Of a stretch of 64,000 nt of DNA, positions 56,628 to 64,000 are shown piece after piece. The translations under genes were made by a program, and so were the position numbers. The stretch spans positions 372,001 to 436,000 of the forward strand of contig NZ_JAIVFX010000003.1 of the NCBI RefSeq assembly GCF_020829625.1, given 5' to 3'. Positions within the stretch are counted from its first letter, which is position 1. Each line of letters starts with the position of its first letter. The notes beneath the pieces are model-generated. The model made no database searches. It was not told the DNA's origin and saw only the letters and a program-made list of their open reading frames with translations. This stretch comes from Nostoc sp. XA010. Lineage in GTDB: Bacteria > Cyanobacteriota > Cyanobacteriia > Cyanobacteriales > Nostocaceae.

Positions 56628-57680
56628 TTACTTTAGCTTTGCTCTCAATCTCCGAATAGCGTCAGCAGTTCTGTTAACAGGTGGTAAATATACATCAGGA
56701 GTTTCGTAAGAATTTCCGTATTGTGCAATACTTTTATTATTTAATTTTTGGGTAGTTAAACAGTCAGCTAAAGTAGGCAAATAGCTTTCATGACCTAAAG
56801 CTTTCATCACTTCATCGACAGTTTTAAAGCGATCAGTTAACGAAATTTTTACCATTTTTCCTAAAATCTGGACGAAACTATTGCTAATATTTACCTCTTT
56901 TCGCCAGCATATTTCACCAGTATTTTCGTCGTAGTCAAATTCTAAAGGACTTTTAGCAGTCAACATAAAAATACAAGTTATACCCAGTGCATAAATATCA
57001 CTGGCATAAACTGGACGTAGAGAAAACTGTTCTGGTGGTGCAAATCCTCTGGTTCCGATAAAGTTGGTGTTTGCAACTTGATTGCGAGAGTTTTCACAAG
57101 CATCAGTTAATTGCTCTTTCACCGCCCCAAAATCAATCAGCACTATTCGTCTGTCATACTCACACCGCAATAAATTCTGGGGCTTAATATCCCGATGAAT
57201 CACATGATGTTTATGAAGATATTTTAATACAGGTAATAATTCTTGCAAAAACTGTTTAACTGAAGCTTCACTTTTGGGGCCAGTTTGTCGCACTTCTCGT
57301 GCCAAAGTCAAACCCGGCACATATTCTTGAATTAAAAAAAACTCCCCATTTGCCTGAAAGTAGTCTAATAGCATGGGGATTTGCGAATGACTACCGAGTT
57401 GGCCCAGAGTTTTTGCTTCTTTTTCAAAGCGCTTACATGCCCTTTGCCAGGTTTGAGGATTAGCCACTTTCGGACAAAGCTGTTTAATAACACATAAAGG
57501 ATTCCCAGGTAATACAGCATTTTTGGCTAAAAAGGTGATCCCAAATCCACCTCGACCCAAAATTTGCAATATTTCATAGCGATCGCGAAACAGCTTCTTG
57601 GAACCACACATCTGGCCAAGTTGAGTGTGCTGTGAAATGCTCTCTTGAGAATTCGTTATTTTCTGAGAAAAGCGATCCAT
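56628..57680 (-). CDS. Ser/Thr protein kinase
   Basis: 350 residues. Kinase domain at about 33-295: ILGRGGFGITFLAKN glycine loop, CVIKQLCPKV (ATP Lys), VIHRDIKPQNLLRCEYDRRI catalytic loop, LIDFGAVKEQL (DFG), GTRGFAPPEQF and YALGITCIFML. No membrane segment or C-terminal sensor domain; the tail is about 50 residues. An internal ATG at residue 24 (MCGSKKLF) is an alternative start. No phosphatase or substrate gene adjacent. Confidence 0.92.
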   Translation of the reverse strand: MDRFSQKITNSQESISQHTQLGQMCGSKKLFRDRYEILQILGRGGFGITFLAKNAVLPGNPLCVIKQLCPKVANPQTWQRACKRFEKEAKTLGQLGSHSQIPMLLDYFQANGEFFLIQEYVPGLTLAREVRQTGPKSEASVKQFLQELLPVLKYLHKHHVIHRDIKPQNLLRCEYDRRIVLIDFGAVKEQLTDACENSRNQVANTNFIGTRGFAPPEQFSLRPVYASDIYALGITCIFMLTAKSPLEFDYDENTGEICWRKEVNISNSFVQILGKMVKISLTDRFKTVDEVMKALGHESYLPTLADCLTTQKLNNKSIAQYGNSYETPDVYLPPVNRTADAIRRLRAKLK

Positions 57681-58115
57681 TAGCGTAGAATATCTGTTAT
57701 GAAATGTTTCTAATCTTACGACAAATATTCCCTGGTTTCAGTAAAATTACTGCAACTTTGCTAAATCATCAAACTTTTTCAAAAAATAAAACTAAATTTT
57801 TGTAGAAATTACAGATTGACAAATAATATTAAATATGTAAGAAAATACTTCGCCACAAATGAATCAGCTATAGGGGCGTACATCTGTCATTTGTGTAAAC
57901 TTAAGGTGAAAGCCAGTCTATAACAAGCTTTTAGGATTGTCTCTGTGTCCTCTGTGCCTCTGTGGTTAAATAAAAGATTTTTTAACCGCAGAGACGCGGA
58001 GGAGGACACTTGCGTGGGCGGGTTTCCCGACTTGAGCAAAGTGTCCGTAGCGCAGAGAGAAAAAAGAGATTTTACAAGTCACCTTGAAAGGGCTAAACAC
58101 CAAACCTATTGAATT
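57681..58115. other. intergenic region with repeats
   Basis: Contains the 39-nt repeat copy (57869-57907) and an inverted repeat at 57946-58009 (TCCTCTGTGCCTCTGTGGTT against AACCGCAGAGACGCGGAGGA), a type also seen in halves near 9172 and 16598. No gene. Confidence 0.5.
57869..57907. repeat. 39-nt dispersed repeat, copy 2
   Basis: Reverse complement of 35677-35715 with four mismatches. Confidence 0.7.
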
Positions 58116-60350
58116 TTAAGGCACTTCAATAGAAATCAAAGCATTTTCTGGTAAATAGTTGCAAAAACGCCCTTCATCTGCAAGCACCAAAATCAGGCGC
58201 AAAGTATAATCTGGCGGAACTTGCAAATCTGCCCACGGTACTGCCAACTCTAAACAATTATTTAAAGCTACTTGAGCGCGACTGAAACGGGGATGCCATT
58301 GATAATTGTCTCCAGCTTCCCGAAACTGAATCGATTGCGTCAGCAAGTTAACTTCTAAAAGATGGTGGAAATGGTAATTAAGTGGGGCTGCATCTGGTAC
58401 ATCTGCCAAGGGAACTGGGCTATTAACCATTGTTTTTTCTGGATAGAACCAGAGCAAATTCAACTCTGCTGGAAAATCCCGCCCTGGTGCAGCCCCACTT
58501 TTAAAGTCCAGCCGCACATAGAAATTCAGGTGATCCACCCCATACCAAAGTCGCTGGATGACACTGCTATTGTGCATTGTCCCCCGCGCCCCGCCGATTT
58601 CTATGCGCCCAGCTTTATCCCAATCTTGTTCATCACCCCTACCATCGATGACAGGATGAATAAACCCTTGTGGGCTGTGGTTTCCCTGCGCTTCGTGAAT
58701 TTCTACTGGTTGCTTGAGGTAGGGCGGTACAGGTTCATTTAATGCCTTGTAAATGCCAAACAGATGTTCTCGAAACAACTGATCAAAGATGGCATCCTGG
58801 TTTGAGGAGTGTCCTGCACCAAACCACCAAAACCAGTCTGAACCCTCTGCGGCATACAACGCTTCCCATGCTTCTGGGTTGTTTTCTTCCGTCGCTTCGG
58901 GATGACTTGCAAGCATTTCCCTTGCTTCTGTCAAGTAATCCCAAGCACGGTTTTTGGCAGGATCGCCAATCCAAGTGGTGAAACTGCCATCTACCCAAGA
59001 ACCACTATGTAGTTGTCCTCCGGGGATGGTGGCTGTGGCTGGAAATTCTTCCAGAAATTCGGAGACAGTGACGAGTTTGAGGTGGGGTTCATCGCTCAAG
59101 CTTTGATATAAAGCTTCTAAAAAGGGTTTACCGTCTTGGGGATAAAATTCCCAGCAATTCTCCCCATCCAAAGCGATGGTAACTAGCCAAGGTTCTTCAC
59201 TTTGACTTTCTCTTTGCATTTTAGCGATCGCTTGCAAATGTCCCACTAAATCTGCTGCTGCCTTTTTTGCAGGCATTGCGCTATAAGTAAAGCCAATCAA
59301 ATCTGATAATCTGTGGTCACGAAACACAATTGACAAGTCACCTTCGGCGGTTTGCAGGCGATAGGGTCGATACAACAGTTCTGGTTGCTGCACATTCCCC
59401 GCCCCATCCCGATGAAAAAAGTGTTTCAGCGTCCACCCTAAGACGGCTTCATCTGAGCATATCCACTTAAATCCTTGGTTAATAATATCTGGAAGGATTG
59501 CCGGGCTTACTGATTGTTCCGAAGGCCACAAACCACGAGGTATCTGTCCAAAGCGGTCTTTATATAAGTTCCAAGCTTTCCGCAAGTGGCGGGGAATATC
59601 TTCTGCCCACTGAAAACGTTGCTTAGGTAGTGCCATATTAGGCACAGCTACCCGACCGGAGTTAGTATCAGCGAGTAAGGGTAAAATTGGGTGAGTGTAA
59701 GGCGTGGTGGTAACTTCTAACTGCCCCGCCTCCTGCATTTTGCGATGTTGGGGGATAATGCGGCTGAGGATTTCTCGCTGTTTGGAATAAATGCGCTGGC
59801 GATCGCTTAAAGTAAAATTCCGACCCTGTTTTAACCAAGCAGCAATTTCCGGGTCATCCCAAAACAACGGATCGATCCAAGCTAAGTTGTGCCAAGCTAA
59901 CAAATCGCCATAATCTGGCAATTCCCAATTTGCTAAACACCAAGCTTGCCCTTTTTCCTGCCTTTGCTGGTACAACTCAGAATAACGGGGATGAGGGTCA
60001 ATCAGAGTATGGTGATTGGCATCAAAAAAGTGTTGGATAATAAATTCGCGCTGTTGCTGCGTGAGTTGTTCATCCGGTGTCAAGCTGGCTGTGAGGTAAG
60101 GATCAAAAGCAGTGCCAGCAATATAATCTTCGAGTTGCAATATCAGCGATGGAACCAAATTTACTGTTTGGTGTAACTTAGGATACCGCTCTAAGAGCAA
60201 TACTAAATCCAAATAATCTTTAGTCCCATGCAAACGTACCCAAGGAAGCCGATACTGCTGACTAGAAGATAGCGAAACGCCGCTGCCAGGAGATTTGTAC
60301 AGCGGCTGATGTTGATGCCAAATAAAAGCGATGTAGAGAGGATGGGACAT
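58116..60350 (-). CDS. glycoside hydrolase family 57 protein
   Basis: 744 residues. GH57 catalytic barrel at about 5-420: IAFIWHQHQPLYKSPG start motif, NLVPSLILQLEDY, FGQIPRGLWPSEQSVSP carrying the nucleophile Glu, WICSDEAVLGW, FRDHRLSDLIGF with the Asp acid/base, and TIALDGENCWEFYPQDG. C-terminal half (about 500-744) is a helical and beta region typical of the long GH57 forms of cyanobacteria. Acts on alpha-glucans (amylase or 4-alpha-glucanotransferase type); exact activity not predictable. No signal peptide, so cytoplasmic, perhaps in glycogen metabolism. Confidence 0.9.
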   Translation of the reverse strand: MSHPLYIAFIWHQHQPLYKSPGSGVSLSSSQQYRLPWVRLHGTKDYLDLVLLLERYPKLHQTVNLVPSLILQLEDYIAGTAFDPYLTASLTPDEQLTQQQREFIIQHFFDANHHTLIDPHPRYSELYQQRQEKGQAWCLANWELPDYGDLLAWHNLAWIDPLFWDDPEIAAWLKQGRNFTLSDRQRIYSKQREILSRIIPQHRKMQEAGQLEVTTTPYTHPILPLLADTNSGRVAVPNMALPKQRFQWAEDIPRHLRKAWNLYKDRFGQIPRGLWPSEQSVSPAILPDIINQGFKWICSDEAVLGWTLKHFFHRDGAGNVQQPELLYRPYRLQTAEGDLSIVFRDHRLSDLIGFTYSAMPAKKAAADLVGHLQAIAKMQRESQSEEPWLVTIALDGENCWEFYPQDGKPFLEALYQSLSDEPHLKLVTVSEFLEEFPATATIPGGQLHSGSWVDGSFTTWIGDPAKNRAWDYLTEAREMLASHPEATEENNPEAWEALYAAEGSDWFWWFGAGHSSNQDAIFDQLFREHLFGIYKALNEPVPPYLKQPVEIHEAQGNHSPQGFIHPVIDGRGDEQDWDKAGRIEIGGARGTMHNSSVIQRLWYGVDHLNFYVRLDFKSGAAPGRDFPAELNLLWFYPEKTMVNSPVPLADVPDAAPLNYHFHHLLEVNLLTQSIQFREAGDNYQWHPRFSRAQVALNNCLELAVPWADLQVPPDYTLRLILVLADEGRFCNYLPENALISIEVP

Positions 60351-60427
60351 AGGAATAGTTAGGAGTTAAGAATAAGGAGTTAGGAGTTGATTCAAACTCA
60401 TAACTCCTAACTTCTAACTCCTAACTT

Positions 60428-60658
60428 TTACACCACTTGTTCAATTTCTGCAATTTCGGGAATCATTTCCTTTAAGCGGCGTTCAATACCCATTCTCAGA
60501 GTCATTGCAGAACTGGGGCAAGAACCACACGCACCTTGCAGGCGCAATTTTACAATAGGCCCTTCGAGTTCTACGAGTTCCACGTTGCCGCCATCAGACA
60601 TGAGATAAGGGCGCATTTCATCTAAGACTGTTTCAACGTTGTCAATTGTGAGTTCCAT
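60428..60658 (-). CDS. nfu: Nfu-type iron-sulfur scaffold (NifU C-terminal domain)
   Basis: 76 residues consisting only of the NifU C-terminal domain. Cys44-x2-Cys47 ([13 protein letters not shown]) binds the Fe-S cluster; [20 protein letters not shown] is the conserved front. In cyanobacteria and plastids this protein is a major Fe-S carrier feeding photosystem I and ferredoxin. Length fits the cyanobacterial short form. CTAACTC repeats lie between it and the GH57 gene. Confidence 0.93.
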   Translation of the reverse strand: MELTIDNVETVLDEMRPYLMSDGGNVELVELEGPIVKLRLQGACGSCPSSAMTLRMGIERRLKEMIPEIAEIEQVV

Positions 60659-61088
60659 AGTTTTAGACCTGCTAAGTTAATGATGGGGATTGGGGAGGCA
60701 GTGCGGTCTTGGGGTCTCCCCAAGTGGAGCAACTGCCGTCATGAAGCATAGGGCATGGGGCATTGAATAATGATCTCTGTGCCAGATGCGCGGTTACTCA
60801 TTAACCATTATCCAAAATTTTATTTTTCAGCTTTGTTAAATCGATCGTGAACTACCCACACTAATTTCTCGTGCAAGCCCTCCTACTCTACTTTAGCGGT
60901 TAAAGTCCTGAAGAGAACGCCAGAAGGTGAGGACAAGGAAGTTTTTTCCCAATACCCCATGCCCAATATGCTTATTAAATAATAATTCCTAAAATAATTC
61001 CTAAAAAACTTTAAACTTTAAAACTCAAAACCCAGTACTGGTAATCTTCCAAATGACTAATGACCAATGACCAATGACCAATGACTAA
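60659..61088. other. intergenic region
   Basis: About 430 bp upstream of nfu; C/G-rich repeat fragments near 60700-60760 and CAATGAC heptamers at 61050-61088. No gene seen. Confidence 0.45.
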
Positions 61089-62849
61089 TCATTCAGCACT
61101 ACTTGTTGAGTCGCCATCATTGGATGAAACCATGACTGGTTGTTGATATAGTGGCACGGTGAATGTGACTGTTGAACCAAGTCCTTCGCCCAGACTATAA
61201 AAATGTACCTCGCCGCCCATTGCTTCCACTAGCTTTTGGGATATTGCCAATCCTAAACCTGTACCGCCGTAGTGGCGAGTGCGGGAACCATCCACCTGAG
61301 AGAATAATTGAAAAAGTTTATCTTGTTTGTCTAAAGAAACACCAATCCCAGTGTCTGCTACACGTACTTTCACCATGCCAGGAAACTGCTGATCTTGAAA
61401 GTTTGCCTTTTTGAGTACTAAATCGGCGCTAACGGTGACACCACCTTCATGGGTAAATTTGATAGCATTCCCTACCAAATTGAGCATCACTTGTAGCAAC
61501 CGTTGATAGTTGCTTTGGACAATAATTTCATCCGAGGTAGGAGGCATTTGCATCTGGAAGCTGAGGTTTCTCATTTCTGCTTGGGGACGCATGAAATTTT
61601 CGACATCATGGAATAGCTCATCTAGCTTGACTGGAGCGTAAGTTAGCTCCATTTTGCCAGCTTCGATTTTAGCGATGTCCAAAATGTCGTTGATAATATT
61701 CAGCAGATGTATCGATAATTGGTGAGCTTCTGACAAAAACTGGTTTTGTTCTTCTGGATCGTCTGCCATCCCTTCTAAAATCAGCTTCAAGAAGCCAATC
61801 ATGCCGTTGAGGGGAGTCCGAATTTCATGGGATACATTAGCCAGAAACTCGCTTTTGAGACGGGAAGCTTCTTCGGCTTTTTGACGCGCTACTTCTAATT
61901 CTTCATATAAAGTAGCATGAGCGATCGCAGTTCCCAATTGATCTGCTGCTTCTTTTGCCAGTTCTAATTCTGATTCTGTTAATGTGTAGCATTCATCCTG
62001 CCAACTCAAGGCAACCAATCCATTGGCCTGGTCTTGATAGCAAGTTGCAATCACCAAAGTTTTCTGCTGCCCAGACTGTGCATATCCAGGCACTTGCATT
62101 ATAACTGGTTCTAGGGTTGCCAAAGCTTGAGCAAAGGCAGACTCTGAAGCTATATCTATTTCTAAGCCAAGCATTGATTTGAGTTCTGCCTGATGATACT
62201 CAGCCTTCACCTCAACTTTTGAGCTAGAGGGCTGATAAGGGCAAATAATACAGCGCTCTAGCCGCAGTGCTTTCCCTAAACTATCAACTGTTTGCTGCCA
62301 AATAATATCTAAATCCAACGTTCGGCGGATATTTCTGGTAATGCGATTTACCACTTTTTGGTGTTGCTGCGATCTTATTGCCACCTCTATTTGTGTGGGC
62401 GTTTTTGATGGCACAGGGACTTGTTTTTTGTTGAGTGTCGCTTGCACTAACCGTCCCATCACTAACACTGTAGTGGCAGTCGTTCCCAGACTCGGCATAA
62501 TCGGACTAATCACCAATTCCAACTCAAATAATTCCTGATGGTAGCTAAACCAACACTGAAACCTTTCTGGCACCAAACTTGTCAAAATTCGGTGCAATCG
62601 TTCCAAATAAGTAACTTTATCTACCGGGACAAAGGTTTGGGTCTGGTTCAGTTCATCAACTATTTTTTCGGTATTTAACCCCAGGAGTTCGCTGTGCTGC
62701 CAACAAAAGGTCAGATAGCGCCCTGCCCCATCTTGCGTATACACCAACTCGGCTCCTAGAGTTGCTAATGAGCCATCAGTCTTACTGGGAATAGATTCCA
62801 GATTTTGGGAAAATACATTTGACAATTGGGAATTGGCAGTAATAGTCAT
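61089..62849 (-). CDS. GAF-domain sensor histidine kinase
   Basis: 586 residues, no membrane segment. Residues about 25-150 have a PAS-like pattern (LVYTQDGAGRYLTFCWQ, LGLNTEKIVDELNQ). GAF at about 175-320. HisKA with FLANVSHEIRTPLNGMIGFL near residue 350, then HATPase (MLNLVGNAIKFTHEGG, DTGIGVSLDKQD, HYGGTGLGLAISQKL). No receiver or output domain. No light-sensor Cys signature was recognised in the GAF, so bilin binding is not claimed. Orphan kinase. Confidence 0.9.
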   Translation of the reverse strand: MTITANSQLSNVFSQNLESIPSKTDGSLATLGAELVYTQDGAGRYLTFCWQHSELLGLNTEKIVDELNQTQTFVPVDKVTYLERLHRILTSLVPERFQCWFSYHQELFELELVISPIMPSLGTTATTVLVMGRLVQATLNKKQVPVPSKTPTQIEVAIRSQQHQKVVNRITRNIRRTLDLDIIWQQTVDSLGKALRLERCIICPYQPSSSKVEVKAEYHQAELKSMLGLEIDIASESAFAQALATLEPVIMQVPGYAQSGQQKTLVIATCYQDQANGLVALSWQDECYTLTESELELAKEAADQLGTAIAHATLYEELEVARQKAEEASRLKSEFLANVSHEIRTPLNGMIGFLKLILEGMADDPEEQNQFLSEAHQLSIHLLNIINDILDIAKIEAGKMELTYAPVKLDELFHDVENFMRPQAEMRNLSFQMQMPPTSDEIIVQSNYQRLLQVMLNLVGNAIKFTHEGGVTVSADLVLKKANFQDQQFPGMVKVRVADTGIGVSLDKQDKLFQLFSQVDGSRTRHYGGTGLGLAISQKLVEAMGGEVHFYSLGEGLGSTVTFTVPLYQQPVMVSSNDGDSTSSAE

Positions 62850-63020
62850 TAATGGAGTTGGATAGACAAAGGGTATCCGACCGTAATTTTACTAAAGCTG
62901 CTCAAATTTTTGCATAAATTCTTACAGCTTTTTCGTTTTTTATTGAGTATTTCTTAGCGATCTGAAATCAAAATTGGCAAACTTCACTTTTTAACTTGCA
63001 TTAACAGCTGATTAATAGCG

Positions 63021-63257
63021 TCAATCATTCCATTCACCCCGAGGAGGAACGGGAGTACGCACAGGGGTACGCGTCAGTTCGTCATCTCTAAGGATTTCAC
63101 CCCGCAACCACTGACGAATCGCCACCTCGATCACTTTACTTGGGTCATTAGTGAGATGCTGAATTTGCTCTAGTAGCTCGGAGTCCAAGCGGACAGCAAT
63201 TTCTACCTTATCGGTTGGTATATTTTCCGCTTCGGTAGTTTTCTTTTGCATATTCAT
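63021..63257 (-). CDS. small ribbon-helix-helix-like protein
   Basis: 78 residues. Central part (KVEIAVRLDSELLEQIQHLT, PSKVIEVAIRQWLRG) fits a CopG/Arc ribbon-helix-helix DNA-binding domain; the C-terminal tail (TRTPVRTPVPPRGEW) is Pro/Arg-rich. No toxin gene is adjacent, so an antitoxin role is not supported. ATG at 63257 or 63251. Confidence 0.6.
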   Translation of the reverse strand: MNMQKKTTEAENIPTDKVEIAVRLDSELLEQIQHLTNDPSKVIEVAIRQWLRGEILRDDELTRTPVRTPVPPRGEWND

Positions 63258-63842
63258 AGGTTTGATATACTGTGAATTGGTTTTGTCTAAAGCTTTGTAA
63301 AGTAGTTATATTCATAATTTGGGCTAATTCACTGAAAAATCTTCAATGGGACATTTACATAGTTCCCCGAAATAGCACCAAAGTAACAGCTTTAAGTTTT
63401 AAATCGCATTTTTCATATAACTTACTAGACAATGGCTTTAGAAGTTTTGCCGATAAATCAGTGATTATGGGTAATTACGGGTAGTAATTATCCATTATCC
63501 TTACATGCATGATCCCTACATGTACTTATTTATATTTATTGTACGCTCCTAGTTGTTGAATACTAGCAACGACAAATAGACTTTCATAATATTCTTAAAA
63601 GTCCACCTATTTAGATCAAAAGTTAAAGATGGGGTGAAGAGGAGCAGGGAGGAGGCAGGGGAGCAGGGGGCAGGAGGCAGGGGAAGAATAATAACTCCTA
63701 ACTTTTAACTCTTAACTTTTAACTCTTAACTGAGCACTTGGAACTCAGCACTAAAAACGGAGCGTCTTGGCTAAGAAAGCATTAAAATACATTAAGTAAA
63801 TTGCTCTTTTAACTTTGGTTGCTGCTAAGGCAAAGATAGTAT
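63258..63842. other. intergenic region before lepA
   Basis: About 585 bp. G-rich GGAGCAGG-type repeats at 63640-63688 and CTTAACT heptamers at 63690-63732. The minor open frame 63272-63484 has no start signal. Confidence 0.45.
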
Positions 63843-64000
63843 ATGACTGACGTTCCCGCAGTTCGCATTCGCAATTTTTGTATTATTGCTCACATCGACC
63901 ACGGGAAATCAACCCTCGCCGATCGCTTGCTACAAGCTACTGGCACTGTTGAAGACCGACAAATGAAGGAACAGTTTCTCGACAATATGGATTTGGAACG
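63843..64000 (+). CDS. lepA: elongation factor 4 (LepA), 5' part
   Basis: First 52 codons, cut by the window end. ATG at 63843. The G1 loop is [15 protein letters not shown], preceded by VRIRNFCII and followed by [20 protein letters not shown], the LepA switch-I region. LepA is a ribosome-associated GTPase that back-translocates or assists initiation. Confidence 0.96.
   Translation, partial: MTDVPAVRIRNFCIIAHIDHGKSTLADRLLQATGTVEDRQMKEQFLDNMDLE

Overview
The window looks like chromosome of a filamentous, heterocyst-forming-type cyanobacterium (Nostoc or a close relative). The signs are frequent HIP1 octamers (GCGATCGC, for example at 4608), heptamer tandem repeats such as TAATGAC, and typically cyanobacterial genes: sasA, ftrV, crr7-like, a tab2 homologue, ndbB, a plant-type ferredoxin, a class I photolyase and DUF2854. 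No phage, integrative element or insertion sequence with a transposase was found. No rRNA or tRNA gene was recognised.

Layout. 1-7.1 kb: the end of polyphosphate kinase, a stand-alone receiver, small conserved proteins, a receiver-GGDEF protein with a CBS-like remnant before it, and the circadian kinase SasA. 7.1-13 kb: a poorly coding stretch, an exported phosphodiester glycosidase-like protein, a four-repeat CRISPR array without cas genes, a possibly frameshifted gene touching that array, and a CHASE3-PAS histidine kinase. 13-20.3 kb: a DUF4198/PEP-CTERM protein, purA, rplY, a phosphotransferase-P-loop kinase fusion, YdcF-like and ftrV. 21.5-33 kb: two Ca-binding RTX proteins (one with a seven-blade FG-GAP propeller), an RHH-Mop regulator, photolyase, a membrane protein, an MFS exporter and a PEP-CTERM protein. 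33-39 kb: a small two-gene unit, a glycosyltransferase, and a cluster of an inactive HtrA-like protease, an active one and a receiver-LuxR regulator with a degenerate acidic pocket. 39-49.8 kb: HemD-like, ferredoxin, Hsp20, SMR, FecCD permease, an NrdG-like radical SAM protein, ndbB, a HAD protein, a decaying DUF433/DUF5615 toxin-antitoxin pair, tab2 and pmbA. 50-64 kb: a ClC-CBS-USP channel, a WGxxGxxG protein, two Ser/Thr kinases (one with seven WD40 repeats), GH57, Nfu, a GAF histidine kinase, a small RHH protein and the start of lepA.

The most unusual signal is at the repeat level. A 29-bp sequence occurs identically inside two unrelated genes (the RTX/FG-GAP gene and the WD40 kinase gene) in different reading frames. 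It reads as a HIP1 octamer split GCGAT/CGC by a 21-nt insert. Removing the 21 nt restores both HIP1 and the expected protein sequence in each gene. Related copies lie at 26649, 26701 and (18-nt version) 7693. Separately, four intergenic tandem arrays have 21-bp or 42-bp periods, and two of them share a core sequence. Multi-hairpin elements whose stems vary in a compensatory way recur at 35.5, 38.9 and 53.0 kb.

Functionally the region mixes housekeeping (purA, rplY, lepA), photosynthetic redox and assembly (ftrV, crr7-like, petF-like, ndbB, tab2, nfu), and a dense signalling layer (three histidine kinases, three response regulators, two Ser/Thr kinases). Neighbouring genes are mostly separate transcription units split by repeats. 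Clear couplings are limited to the protease/regulator pair, the 33.4-33.9 kb pair and the toxin-antitoxin pair.
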